Below are positions 26,549 through 34,715 of a DNA stretch of 64,000 nt, in pieces (position 1 is the stretch's first letter; each line of letters starts with the position of its first letter). The DNA comes from Jeotgalibaca sp052266715. Lineage in GTDB: Bacteria; Bacillota; Bacilli; Lactobacillales; Aerococcaceae. The translations under genes were made by a program, and so were the position numbers. The stretch lies in NCBI GenBank assembly GCA_052266715.1, contig JBQPRB010000007.1. One strand, 5' to 3'. Below the pieces are notes generated by a model, which had not been told where the DNA came from, searched no databases, and was given only the letters and a program-made list of their open reading frames with translations.

Positions 26549-27319
26549 ATGTCTAAAGGAGTTACATTTTATTTCATGCGTCACGGTGAAACATATTTGA
26601 ATAAATATAATCGGATGCAGGGTTGGTCCGACACACCACTTACCAATCGAGGAAAAAGAGACGTGGCACGCAGTGGCGCTGGTTTATCAAACATTAAGTT
26701 CGATGCCGTGTACTGCAGTGATTTGAGAAGAACATTTGAAACCGCACAAATCATCCTAAATGAAAATGAACATAAAGATACACCAGCTGTAAAAGCCATG
26801 CCTGAATTTAGGGAAATTTTCTTTGGATCTTTTGAAGGTTTGGACGCCAAGGAAACATGGGGCAACTTATGGAAATTCCTTGGATACGAGGATGGGATGG
26901 ATTACCAGGATAATAAATCAGTGGTTGAAGAACTGAATGGTATGCGCGCAATGGATCCTTATCACGAAGCTGAAGATTATTTAACCTTTTGGATGCGTGT
27001 AGAAAAAGGGTTAATTAAATTAATCAGTGAACACCGTGAAACGGGCCGAAACATACTTGTTGTATGTCATGGTATGACAATCCGCAATATGATTCACGCC
27101 TTGATTCCAGACTTCCAAATTGATCGCCACTTGGATAATGCCAGCATTTCCGTGGTTAGTTACTATGATGGTTTTTACCATTTAGAGAAATTCAACAGTA
27201 TTGAACATTTTGCTCCTGAAAATGTTCATCCAGATGAAAAAGAGCCTGAAGTTCATAAAGTTATCCCAACAGATATTGATGAAGACGATGAGCTTCCACT
27301 GGAAAAGCCTAAAACTTGA
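26549..27319 (+). CDS. Histidine phosphatase family protein
   Basis: This 256-residue protein belongs to the phosphoglycerate mutase-like histidine phosphatases. The phospho-accepting motif is FMRHGETYLN near residue 11, followed by GWSDTPLTNRG, a catalytic Glu region around FREIFFGSFEG, and the second His in VVCHGMTIRNM. It lies 18 bases after fbp with AGAGGTGG upstream, so the two are probably co-transcribed. A C-terminal acidic tail of about 30 residues follows the domain. The substrate is unknown; a sugar phosphate is possible given its neighbour. It is unlikely to be the glycolytic mutase because gpmI is present. Confidence 0.85.
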   Translation: MSKGVTFYFMRHGETYLNKYNRMQGWSDTPLTNRGKRDVARSGAGLSNIKFDAVYCSDLRRTFETAQIILNENEHKDTPAVKAMPEFREIFFGSFEGLDAKETWGNLWKFLGYEDGMDYQDNKSVVEELNGMRAMDPYHEAEDYLTFWMRVEKGLIKLISEHRETGRNILVVCHGMTIRNMIHALIPDFQIDRHLDNASISVVSYYDGFYHLEKFNSIEHFAPENVHPDEKEPEVHKVIPTDIDEDDELPLEKPKT

Positions 27320-27381
27320 AAATAACCAAAAAAGGTGTATAATAAAGGGTACTCAGTAAGAGTACCCTTTATTTTTATAGA

Positions 27382-27745
27382 GGGGATGTTACGGATTCGA
27401 CAGGCATAGGTCGAGCTTTTGACGCGCTTCGTAGGTTACGACTACGTTAAAACGTTCCAGTTAAATATAACTGACAAAACAAACAATAACACTTTAGCTT
27501 TCGCTGCTTAATAACAGCTAGCTAAGATCCTCTTGGCATCGTCCATGTGCTCAAGTAAGGGTCCCATAACTAGTGGACTACGCCGTGACTTTCCACCTGG
27601 AGGAATCGGAAGAGATTAATCAGGTTAGCTTCCTGTAATGCCTGCTGAACGGCTAGCCGGAAGCGAAATCCAAATAGTTCGGATATGAGCGTAGACTTGG
27701 AAGTGCCGATATGTTTGGACGCGGGTTCGACTCCCGCCATCTCCA
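27382..27745 (+). ncRNA. ssrA: Transfer-messenger RNA (tmRNA)
   Basis: tmRNA rescues ribosomes stalled on broken messages and adds a degradation tag. The 5' end GGGGATGTTACGGATTCGAC and the 3' end GCGGGTTCGACTCCCGC followed by CATCTCCA form the tRNA-like domain, with GGGGATG pairing to CATCTCC. The tag frame runs from GAC at 27473 to TAA at 27509 and reads DKTNNNTLAFAA after the tRNA-borne Ala. The last residues are AFAA instead of the common ALAA. CCA is not encoded after the discriminator A. Its protein partner gene smpB is 3 kb upstream. Confidence 0.97.
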
Positions 27746-27778
27746 TATGAGGCTGAAATTTAGCCCCTGTGTAGTAAA

Positions 27779-27818
27779 AAAGCTATTCCCACCATAATGG
27801 GGGATAGCTTTTTTTTTA
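27779..27818 (+). terminator. Terminator of ssrA
   Basis: AAAGCTATTCCC pairs with GGGGGATAGCTTT around ACCATAAT and is followed by a long T run. Confidence 0.9.
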
Positions 27819-27830
27819 TTTTGTCATTTA

Positions 27831-27975
27831 ATTAAACCATTTGGCCCTTACATTTAGATTAAAATGGTCTAATAATGGTTAATTAAACCATTTGAGGCAA
27901 AAAATTAAGGCGAAATGGTTTTATTCTGAATAATTAAACCATTTGACATAAAATTTAAGGCCCAAATGGTTTAAT
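27831..27975. repeat. Array of three hairpins with an exact 51-bp period (A/T type)
   Basis: ATTAAACCATTTG occurs at 27831, 27882 and 27933, exactly 51 bases apart. The inverted arms AAATGGTCTAAT, AAATGGTTTTAT and AAATGGTTTAAT begin at 27862, 27913 and 27964, again exactly 51 bases apart. Each unit therefore folds as a 43-base stem-loop. The array lies between ssrA (+) and a DUF1696 gene (-), a convergent pair. Spacers between the arms differ between units, so only the arms and the period are kept. There is no CRISPR character. Confidence 0.85.
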
Positions 27976-28012
27976 CATTTCATCTCACTCAGAAAAATAG
28001 TGAAATCAAAAT

Positions 28013-28378
28013 CTAGAGAATAGCTTCAGCAATCAATTTGTCAAATGTACGCACGTCGACGCCTTTTTTCAAATTGATTTTGAAGTTTCCCGCACGTGTC
28101 CATAATTCGACTTCAGCGTTGAAATCAAATAATGTTCCTGCATTTTCAGTGGACCACATATTAATTGAAGAATAAGGGATAGAGTACATTTCTACTTTTT
28201 TACCGGTGATACCTTGGGAGTCTCGGATGATAATACGTTTATTGGTAAAGACTGCATTGTCCCGAATTGTTTGGTAGGCAGCAATTGCTTGTTCGCCCTC
28301 GATTAAAATATTATTCACATCTTTAGGAATGCTGCATTCTGAAATAAAAGTCCACTCCAATATTGTTCCTGTTGCCAT
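28013..28378 (-). CDS. PH domain-containing protein (DUF1696 / bPH_1)
   Basis: This 121-residue protein has the bacterial pleckstrin-homology fold: an N-terminal helix, then strands with GEQAIAAYQTIRDNAVFTNKRIIIRD and PYSSINMWSTENAGTLFDF, and a C-terminal helix. The family is soluble and of unknown function. GGAGG precedes the ATG on the - strand. It is the only - strand gene in the first 37 kb and faces ssrA across a hairpin array. Confidence 0.85.
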   Translation of the reverse strand: MATGTILEWTFISECSIPKDVNNILIEGEQAIAAYQTIRDNAVFTNKRIIIRDSQGITGKKVEMYSIPYSSINMWSTENAGTLFDFNAEVELWTRAGNFKINLKKGVDVRTFDKLIAEAIL

Positions 28379-28541
28379 TTTAAAACCTCCATTAAAAGTT
28401 CGAATTTAGATACCATCATTATTGTAACAAATTTGGAAAATGAAAGGTGGGAGATTTCCCCGTGAACAATCCAATTACTACCAAATTAGAATGATTATAA
28501 TGTATAATGAAAGAAGTGAATACAATGAAAAGAGTGATGAG

Positions 28542-29195
28542 ATGGGTACAATTCTAGAAGTTCGAAATGTTTCGTATGTTGTTGAGGAGAAAGATATTCT
28601 TAAAAATGTTACCTTTTCAGTTCAGGAAGGGGATTTTCTAACAATCAAAGGTTCTTCAGGTAGTGGGAAAAGTACGTTATTATTAATATTAGGGTCATTA
28701 TTGAGTCCGACTTCAGGAGAAATTTATTATAAGGGAAAATCTTTGTCAGAGTATAACTTGCCGGATTATCGAAAAGAAGTGTCCTATACATTCCAAAACG
28801 CTTCATTATTCGGTGGAACAGTAGAAGAGAACCTTACATTTCCTTATGAAATTAGGGAGCAGCCATTTGATCGTGAACGGGCGATTGATTTATTAAAAAA
28901 GGTACAGTTATCCGAATCTTACCTGAATCAAAAAATCACCTCCTTGTCCGGGGGTGAAAAGCAGCGGATTGCTTTGATACGAAATGTTTTATTTACACCA
29001 AAAATACTTTTATTGGATGAAGTAACCAGTGCTTTGGATGCGGAAAATCGCAAGGTGATTGGGGAGGCGATTGCGCGTCTGAACCGCGAAGATGGTGTGA
29101 CTGTATTGTGGGTGACTCACAATGCTGAAGAAATCAAAAATGCTAAACATACGCTGGAAATGAGAGCAGGGCAACTGGAGGGTATTGTAAAATGA
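28542..29195 (+). CDS. ABC transporter ATP-binding protein (FetA/YbbL-like)
   Basis: This 217-residue ATPase has Walker A GSSGSGKST, signature LSGGEKQRIA and Walker B ILLLDEVTSALD. The next gene, overlapping by four bases, is a UPF0014 membrane protein; this pair corresponds to E. coli FetA-FetB (YbbL-YbbM), linked to iron homeostasis and oxidative stress resistance. A TATAAT-like sequence at about 28490-28505 makes longer starts upstream unlikely; I chose ATG 28542, though ATG 28500 remains possible. Substrate here is inferred only from the family. Confidence 0.85.
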   Translation: MGTILEVRNVSYVVEEKDILKNVTFSVQEGDFLTIKGSSGSGKSTLLLILGSLLSPTSGEIYYKGKSLSEYNLPDYRKEVSYTFQNASLFGGTVEENLTFPYEIREQPFDRERAIDLLKKVQLSESYLNQKITSLSGGEKQRIALIRNVLFTPKILLLDEVTSALDAENRKVIGEAIARLNREDGVTVLWVTHNAEEIKNAKHTLEMRAGQLEGIVK

Positions 29196-29956
29196 AAGAA
29201 CTATCAATTTCAAATATGTCTTTAGTATTATCAGGTTTTTTAATCGTTATTGCACTTATCATCGATCGTAAAGAGAAACTCGAACTAGGTAAGGATATTA
29301 TCATCGCGGCTGTTCGAGCAGTTATTCAATTATTCGTTATCGGCTATGTTCTTGGCTATGTATTTGATTTGAATAATTTATTTGTCACCTCGGTAATGGC
29401 GGGATTCATTATCCTCAATGCAGCCTACCACGCCTCCAAACGGGCAAATAATATTGTAAATGCCTTTCCAATTTCCTTAGCTGCCATAAGTGTTGGGACA
29501 ATCGTTTCACTTCTTGTTTTACTTTTTTCGGGGACGTTGAAATGGACGCCATCACAAGTTGTTCCCATAACCGGGATGTTGGCGAGTAGTGCCATGACAG
29601 CCATTGGAATTGGATACCGCACCATGCATTCAAAATATACCGATCAACGCCAACAAGTTCTCGAACGTTTGGCATTGGGTGCTACGGCTCCACAAGCCTC
29701 AAAAGCAATTGTCAGAGAAAGTATCAAGGCAGCCCTAGCGCCAACCGTGGACAGCACCAAAACAGTCGGCTTGGTTAGTTTACCGGGTATGATGTCCGGG
29801 CTGATGTTCGCAGGTATTGATCCAACCGAAGCCATCCGTTATCAAATTGTCGTCATGTTCATGATTGTTGCGACAACGGCATTCTCAACCATGATAGCGA
29901 GCTACTTAGCTTATCGCAGTTACTTCAATGAGCAGACCCAACTGGTTATTAAATAA
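29192..29956 (+). CDS. UPF0014 membrane protein, ABC permease (FetB/YbbM-like)
   Basis: This 254-residue protein has about seven membrane segments and the family motifs AVRAVIQLFVIGYVLGYVF, TPSQVVPITGMLASSAMTAIG and STKTVGLVSLPGMMSGLMFAG. It is the permease partner of the upstream ATPase, whose gene it overlaps by ATGA. E. coli FetB has been tied to iron export; whether this protein moves iron is inference. Confidence 0.88.
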   Translation: MKELSISNMSLVLSGFLIVIALIIDRKEKLELGKDIIIAAVRAVIQLFVIGYVLGYVFDLNNLFVTSVMAGFIILNAAYHASKRANNIVNAFPISLAAISVGTIVSLLVLLFSGTLKWTPSQVVPITGMLASSAMTAIGIGYRTMHSKYTDQRQQVLERLALGATAPQASKAIVRESIKAALAPTVDSTKTVGLVSLPGMMSGLMFAGIDPTEAIRYQIVVMFMIVATTAFSTMIASYLAYRSYFNEQTQLVIK

Positions 29957-29969
29957 TAATAAAATTCAG

Positions 29970-30003
29970 GGCACTTCCCGTTTAAGCGGAAAGTGTCTCT
30001 TTT
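29970..30003 (+). terminator. Terminator of the fetAB-like pair
   Basis: CACTTCCCG and GCGGAAAGTG pair around TTTAA, followed by TCTCTTTTATT. The T run is interrupted, so strength is moderate. Confidence 0.65.
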
Positions 30004-30126
30004 ATTGAAAAAATAAATATCTCGACATATCCACCAAAAAATCTCCAACCGCAACCGGAATCTTTTTGGATTTTATCGTGTTTGAAGTATACTTAAACTA
30101 ACATGGAAACATATAGGAGTGAGAGT

Positions 30127-31038
30127 ATGTTTACAAAGCAAAGGTTAGACGGCGCCTATGAAGGGGCTGTAGTAAAAGAGTTTGATGAAACAACGAAATA
30201 TGTGTTTATCAGCGACCACCATCGTGGGGATGGCAGTTTGTCGGATGAGTTTGCACGTAACCGGAATATCTTTCAATATGCGCTTGATTATTATTATCAA
30301 AACGATTATACGTATGTTGAAGCTGGTGATGGCGATGAACTTTGGGAGTACCAAGATTTTAAGCATATAAAAAATGCCCATCCGGGGGTATTCGAGACGA
30401 TAAAGAAGTTTTATGATGACGATCGATTCATTATGATGTGGGGCAATCATAATATCTATCTTAAAGATCCGGCATACGTCGAAGAACACTATTTTACAAA
30501 CTACGACGAATACCATGAGACTTTTTTCGATTTTTTGCCTGATTTAAAACCGATTGAAGCTTTGGTATTAAAGAATGAACGCACGGGTCAGGAAATATTG
30601 ACTGTCCACGGCCATCAAGGTGATGCACCGAATGACCAGTTTTGGCGACTTACCATGCTTTCCTTAAAATATTTTTGGCGCTTTTTGCATGCTTTTGGAA
30701 TTCGAAATCCCTCCAGCCCTGTCAAAAATATTAGTAGGCGACACAAAATCGAGAAAAATTATTCCAAATGGATTGCTGAAAATAAAATGATTCTTATCTG
30801 TGGGCATACGCACCGCTTCAAGTTCCCTAAAAAGAATGCTTTACCCTATTTTAATACGGGATGCTGTGTTTACCCAACGATTATCACTGCTTTGGAGTTA
30901 ATTGGAGAAGAAATCATACTTGTTCGTTGGCATGTGCAGAGTGATAAAGATGGGAACTTAAGAATTGTCCGCCAAATCATGCGTGGCCCTGTAAATGTGG
31001 CTGAATTTGATTTAAGAGAAACAAAAGAGGCAACTTAA
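30127..31038 (+). CDS. Metallophosphoesterase (calcineurin-like)
   Basis: This 303-residue protein has the metallophosphoesterase motifs YVFISDHHRGDGS, EAGDGDELWE, MMWGNHNIYLK, TVHGHQGD and LICGHTHRFKFP, which supply the two-metal centre. The first motif has DHH where DxH is usual, and GDGDE in place of the common GDxxD, so it is a divergent branch. ATG 30127 is chosen because AGGAGTGAG lies directly upstream; an ATG at 30103 has no such site. No signal peptide is seen. The substrate is unknown. Confidence 0.85.
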   Translation: MFTKQRLDGAYEGAVVKEFDETTKYVFISDHHRGDGSLSDEFARNRNIFQYALDYYYQNDYTYVEAGDGDELWEYQDFKHIKNAHPGVFETIKKFYDDDRFIMMWGNHNIYLKDPAYVEEHYFTNYDEYHETFFDFLPDLKPIEALVLKNERTGQEILTVHGHQGDAPNDQFWRLTMLSLKYFWRFLHAFGIRNPSSPVKNISRRHKIEKNYSKWIAENKMILICGHTHRFKFPKKNALPYFNTGCCVYPTIITALELIGEEIILVRWHVQSDKDGNLRIVRQIMRGPVNVAEFDLRETKEAT

Positions 31039-31081
31039 TGTATAATATAAATAAACCAATATTGAAAGTAGGTCATAAAGT

Positions 31082-31567
31082 ATGAAGACAGTAAAAAAAT
31101 GGTCCATGCTACTAGCAGCATCATTCGTGTTGGCTGCGTGTGGTGGTAGTTTAGATCAAGGTTCAGATACAGAATCTCAAGTTGAATCCCAGTCAGAGGT
31201 AATCAACAGTGAATCTTCTGAAATTATAGAATCAAGCGAAGTAATTTCCAGTGAAGAAACATCAAGTGTAGAGTCGACACCAGAAGAAACAAGCGAAAGC
31301 GAATCGGAAACACAATTAAACGAAGACGAAGCAGCCATGATTGATCGTGCCGTGACGACTATTTCTGATTTAACGGGTTATGCTGAAGAGGACGGCTATC
31401 TGTTTATGATTCATCCGATTGAAGGAAATATTGTAACAATTGAGGTTCGTGAAAATCAAGAAGAAACAGCCAGTTTAATGGGTATGTATAAATACAATGA
31501 TGATACAAAAGCTGTACAGCAAATGGATATCGTTACAGGAGAATATGTCGATTATCCAGCGGAATAA
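31082..31567 (+). CDS. Ser/Glu-rich lipoprotein
   Basis: The protein has a signal peptide with the lipobox LAAC, so Cys20 would be lipid-modified and the mature protein held on the outside of the membrane. Residues about 27-80 are almost only Ser, Glu, Thr and Val, a flexible stalk. The last 80 residues form a small compact domain (MIDRAVTTISDLTGYAEEDGYLFMIHP) that ends with VTGEYVDYPAE. I do not recognise the domain with confidence. A DUF2179 membrane protein gene follows 11 bases later. Confidence 0.8.
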   Translation: MKTVKKWSMLLAASFVLAACGGSLDQGSDTESQVESQSEVINSESSEIIESSEVISSEETSSVESTPEETSESESETQLNEDEAAMIDRAVTTISDLTGYAEEDGYLFMIHPIEGNIVTIEVRENQEETASLMGMYKYNDDTKAVQQMDIVTGEYVDYPAE

Positions 31568-31578
31568 GGAGTGTTAGT

Positions 31579-32097
31579 TTGAATCTAGGTTTAATCTTGC
31601 AAATTTTCTTGATAAGTTTTGTTTATGTCACTTTGAGTACCATCCGCTTGATGCTTACGATGAAAGGGTACCGGGTATTGGCACCTTTACTCAGCATGAT
31701 TGAGATTGTCATTTATGTGACGGGATTGAGTATCGTGATGAGTAGTTTGGACAATCCTCTTAATTTAGCTTCTTATGCTATTGGCTACGGGGTAGGTATT
31801 GCCCTTGGAATCAAAATAGAGGATTGGCTGGCTTTAGGTTATACGATGGTGACGGTTATGACGGCCGACGAAAACAACCGCATGGCCGAGAAATTATGGG
31901 AAGAGGGCTATGGCGTTACCATTACGCAGGCACGAGGACGTCACGGAAGTCGTATGGTCCTTAATGTTCTTGCCACTCGTAAAAAAGAGCGTCATCTGGT
32001 TAGCCAGATTTTGGAAATTGACGAAAAAGCATTTGTATTTTCTTCAGACCCCAAATATGTGCGGGGCGGATTTTGGTCCAAACGCGTCAGAAAATAA
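31579..32097 (+). CDS. DUF2179/DUF5698 membrane protein (UPF0316, YebE-like)
   Basis: The N-terminal 90 residues hold three membrane segments (LGLILQIFLISFVYVTLSTIR is the first). The C-terminal domain of about 80 residues (TADENNRMAEKLWEEGYGVTITQARGRHGSR) is the DUF2179 fold, which is related to ligand-binding ACT-like domains. The start is TTG 31579 behind AAGGAGTG. Function is not established. It shares an operon with the lipoprotein gene. Confidence 0.85.
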   Translation: MNLGLILQIFLISFVYVTLSTIRLMLTMKGYRVLAPLLSMIEIVIYVTGLSIVMSSLDNPLNLASYAIGYGVGIALGIKIEDWLALGYTMVTVMTADENNRMAEKLWEEGYGVTITQARGRHGSRMVLNVLATRKKERHLVSQILEIDEKAFVFSSDPKYVRGGFWSKRVRK

Positions 32098-32101
32098 CAA
32101 A

Positions 32102-32140
32102 AAGGAAGCCTTGGGAAGTCATCCGGGGCTTCCTTTTTTT
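32102..32140 (+). terminator. Terminator after the DUF2179 gene
   Basis: AAGGAAGCC pairs with GGCTTCCTT around a 16-base loop, followed by a T run. Confidence 0.85.
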
Positions 32141-32190
32141 CGCATAATGAAAACGCTAAAGATATATTAGTGTATTTTTGTCGATAAAAA

Positions 32191-32243
32191 GATTAGGAAA
32201 AGGTTAGAAAAGGGTTGACTTATCCTAATCGAGAGTCTAGAAT
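32191..32243 (+). promoter_or_regulatory. Promoter of the BCAA leader operon with flanking inverted repeat
   Basis: TTGACT at 32215 and TAGAAT at 32238 have a perfect 17-base spacer. The 8-bp inverted repeat GATTAGGA (32191) / TCCTAATC (32223) straddles the -35 box, a likely operator for an unknown repressor. Transcription would start about 40 bases before the leader peptide. Confidence 0.75.
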
Positions 32244-32286
32244 AACAACATAATCAAAATCAAGTACGACAAAGGAGGTAATGAAA

Positions 32287-32382
32287 ATGAAGAAAACTTC
32301 GACTCAGGCAATGATACCATCACTTCAAGATCTAACTGCATTTTCAACACCTTCTTTCGTCATTATTTTAGTCGAGCCCTAG
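32287..32382 (+). CDS. Branched-chain amino acid leader peptide
   Basis: This 31-codon ORF has a perfect AAAGGAGGT site and ends in PSFVIILVEP, so six of the last nine codons before the terminal Glu-Pro specify Phe, Val, Ile, Ile, Leu and Val. A run of branched-chain codons right before a set of alternative RNA hairpins is the mark of an attenuation leader peptide. When charged Ile, Val or Leu tRNA is scarce the ribosome would stall in this run. I use ATG 32287; the ATG at 32281 is only one base from the ribosome site. The downstream operon holds a permease and ilvE, which fits. Confidence 0.82.
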   Translation: MKKTSTQAMIPSLQDLTAFSTPSFVIILVEP

Positions 32383-32483
32383 GATTCTAATTTGCCAACC
32401 AGCAAAATTAAGAGTCCTATTTACTGTTGTTTAGGGCTCTTTTACGGATGAGCCCTTCTCAATTGAGAGGCTCATCTTTTTTT
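32375..32483 (+). promoter_or_regulatory. Transcription attenuator with terminator
   Basis: GAGCCCTA at the leader stop (32375) can pair with TAGGGCTC (32432). AGGATTCTAATTTGC and GCAAAATTAAGAGTCCT form an internal hairpin. GGGCTC at 32434 can pair with GAGCCC at 32450, and this excludes the final hairpin, GATGAGCC (32447) with GGCTCATC (32469), which is followed by seven T. The final hairpin also pairs CTCAA/TTGAG inside. The set allows a terminator/antiterminator switch driven by ribosome position in the leader peptide. No T-box sequence is present. Confidence 0.78.
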
Positions 32484-32569
32484 ATCCTGTTTTTTCTAGC
32501 GCTAGAGCAGGATAAAGATGCTAAATTTACGAGATGCGATTAAAAATAGTTATCATGGGAGAAATTATT

Positions 32570-33595
32570 ATGAGTAAAACAACAGAGTATATCAAGACAC
32601 ATTCATTGAAAGTATCATCGGGGATTGCAAATGCTGTCTTTCTGACTATTGGGGTTGGTTTCCTCTTAGAAACAATTGGTAATATGGCCAATATTCCTTT
32701 ATTGGTAACGATTGGTGGCGTTGCAAAAGTACTTTTGGCTCCGGCGCTAGGTGCAGGTATCGCAGTCATGGAGGGTGGAAATACATTAACGATTTTTAGT
32801 GCCATGGCAGTAGCTGCTATCGGTGGTGGTGCGATTCAAATGGGATCGGAAGGCATGATGACGATTATTGGGGGAGAACCTATCGGAGCTTTGTTAGCCG
32901 GTACAATCGCAACCTGGATTGGTAAGAAAGTAACAGGGAAAACACCTCTTGACATGATGGCAATTCCAGTTGTAACTTTAACAGTTGGTGGTGTTGCAGC
33001 CATTTTCTTGGCACAGTTCATGGGACCTTTGGTGTTGACAATAAGTACAGCTATTTCGGGTGCTGTTGCCAGTAATCCTCTTGTTGGATCAGTCGTTCTT
33101 TCCGTTGTATGGGGACTGTTATTAATGTCACCAGCTTCCTCAGCAGCTTTGTCCGTTGCATTGGCACTTGATCCGGTATCAAATGGTGCTATGTTAATTG
33201 GAACCACGGCACAATATTTCGCTTACTCTGTTGTTTCGGCTAAAGAAAATGACTTAGGTGGCTATTTGGCTCAAGGGATCTGTACGCCGAAAGTTCAACT
33301 TCCAAATATCATTAAGAATCCAGCAATTTTGATTGGTCCAACATTATCATCAGCAATCGTAGGTCCTTTAGCGACAATTGGCTTTGGGTTTACAACAATC
33401 CCTGCGATGGGCGGGATGGGATTCTGTTCCTTGGTTGCACCGCTGTTTATCATTAATAATAATGGTTGGTATGCATTAGGAGTATACTTACTATGTGGCG
33501 CGGTTCTACCGATTCTGATCACTTTGGCAGTAAACAAAGTTCTATATGCCAAAAAGAAAATTGCAGTTGGAGATATGGCACTTTCAGTTAATTAA
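32570..33595 (+). CDS. EIIC_2-type membrane permease, BCAA-attenuated
   Basis: This 341-residue protein is almost wholly hydrophobic, with about nine or ten membrane segments and many Gly-rich turns (GGVAKVLLAPALGAGIAVMEGG, IPAMGGMGFCSLVAPLFI). It matches the PTS_EIIC_2 family, usually labelled 'PTS sugar transporter subunit IIC'. There is no EIIA or EIIB domain in or near it. Its leader contains a branched-chain amino acid attenuator and the next gene is ilvE, so a branched-chain amino or keto acid substrate is more likely than a sugar; this is inference. ATG 32570 follows GGGAGAAA. Confidence 0.75.
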   Translation: MSKTTEYIKTHSLKVSSGIANAVFLTIGVGFLLETIGNMANIPLLVTIGGVAKVLLAPALGAGIAVMEGGNTLTIFSAMAVAAIGGGAIQMGSEGMMTIIGGEPIGALLAGTIATWIGKKVTGKTPLDMMAIPVVTLTVGGVAAIFLAQFMGPLVLTISTAISGAVASNPLVGSVVLSVVWGLLLMSPASSAALSVALALDPVSNGAMLIGTTAQYFAYSVVSAKENDLGGYLAQGICTPKVQLPNIIKNPAILIGPTLSSAIVGPLATIGFGFTTIPAMGGMGFCSLVAPLFIINNNGWYALGVYLLCGAVLPILITLAVNKVLYAKKKIAVGDMALSVN

Positions 33596-33611
33596 TAGGG
33601 GGATATAAAAA

Positions 33612-34646
33612 ATGGTTGAAAAAACGTTACAAAATCTTGATTGGGCAAATTTAGGATTTGCATATATGGATACAGATTATCGCTTCATCAGTTACTGGAA
33701 AGACGGAAAATGGGACGAGGGTACGTTGGATACCGGCAATACTGTTACGATTAACCAAGGCTCACCAGCTCTACATTATGGTCAACAAGTATTTGAAGGC
33801 ATGAAAGCCTATCGTACAAAAGATGGAAGCATTCAATTGTTCCGTCCTGATGAAAATGGCAAGCGCATGACAAAAAGTTGCGAACGTTTGATGATGCCGG
33901 AATACCCAGTTGACAAGTTTGTAGAAGCTGTAAAAGCAGTCGTTAAAGCCAATGAATCATGGGTACCACCTTACGAATCTGGCTCTACTCTTTATATTCG
34001 TCCCTACATGATTGGTGTTGGCGAAAATATCGGAGTAAAACCTGCTTCAGAATATATTTTCTCGATTTTCGTGATGCCGGTTGGTCCCTATTTCAAAGGT
34101 GGTCTGACTCCAACAAACTTCATTGTTTCCGACTATGACCGCGCTGCTCCGCATGGAACTGGTGCAGCTAAAGTAGGTGGTAATTATGCGTCCAGTTTAT
34201 TACCGGGGCATTTAGCTCATGAGCGTCAGTTCAGTGACTGTATCTATCTCGATCCAGCCACACATACAAAAATTGAAGAGGTAGGCTCAGCTAACTTCTT
34301 TGCTATCACCCATGATGATGAATTTGTGACACCGTACTCACCATCTATTTTGCCAAGTATCACGAAATATTCTTTACTTCACTTGGCTGAGCACAATCTC
34401 GGTCTGAAAGTATCCGAACGAGATGTTTATTTGAATGGTTTGGATGAATTCAAAGAAGCGGGCGCTTGTGGAACTGCTGCAGTTATTTCTCCAATTGGTG
34501 GCATTCAGAACGGCGACGATTTCCATGTGTTCTATTCAGAAACAGAAGTTGGCCCAGTAACACGTCAATTGTATAATACGCTGACTGCCATTCAATTCGG
34601 GGATCTTGAAGGTCCTGAAGGCTGGATTGTAAAAGTTACCGAATAA
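33612..34646 (+). CDS. ilvE: Branched-chain amino acid aminotransferase
   Basis: IlvE is a fold-type IV PLP enzyme that interconverts branched-chain amino acids and their 2-keto acids with glutamate/2-oxoglutarate. The PLP lysine is Lys187 in GAAKVGGNYASSL; TKIEEVGSANFFAI and the phosphate-binding GACGTAAVISPIG are also present. Length 344 is normal for the group containing the eukaryote-like IlvE/YwaA. AGGGGGATA precedes ATG 33612, 16 bases after the permease gene. Expression should follow the attenuator upstream. Confidence 0.94.
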   Translation: MVEKTLQNLDWANLGFAYMDTDYRFISYWKDGKWDEGTLDTGNTVTINQGSPALHYGQQVFEGMKAYRTKDGSIQLFRPDENGKRMTKSCERLMMPEYPVDKFVEAVKAVVKANESWVPPYESGSTLYIRPYMIGVGENIGVKPASEYIFSIFVMPVGPYFKGGLTPTNFIVSDYDRAAPHGTGAAKVGGNYASSLLPGHLAHERQFSDCIYLDPATHTKIEEVGSANFFAITHDDEFVTPYSPSILPSITKYSLLHLAEHNLGLKVSERDVYLNGLDEFKEAGACGTAAVISPIGGIQNGDDFHVFYSETEVGPVTRQLYNTLTAIQFGDLEGPEGWIVKVTE

Positions 34647-34715
34647 TCGTTTTGCTTTTTTCCAGCTTCTTACTTTGATATGATTAGCGTAGAAAAGTAA
34701 GAAGAGGTGGTATCT

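Noticed and set aside
32098..32569. A T-box riboswitch upstream of the permease-ilvE operon
   Set aside because: No T-box core sequence or specifier-loop layout is visible. A leader peptide with branched-chain codons and its own strong ribosome site explains the region better.
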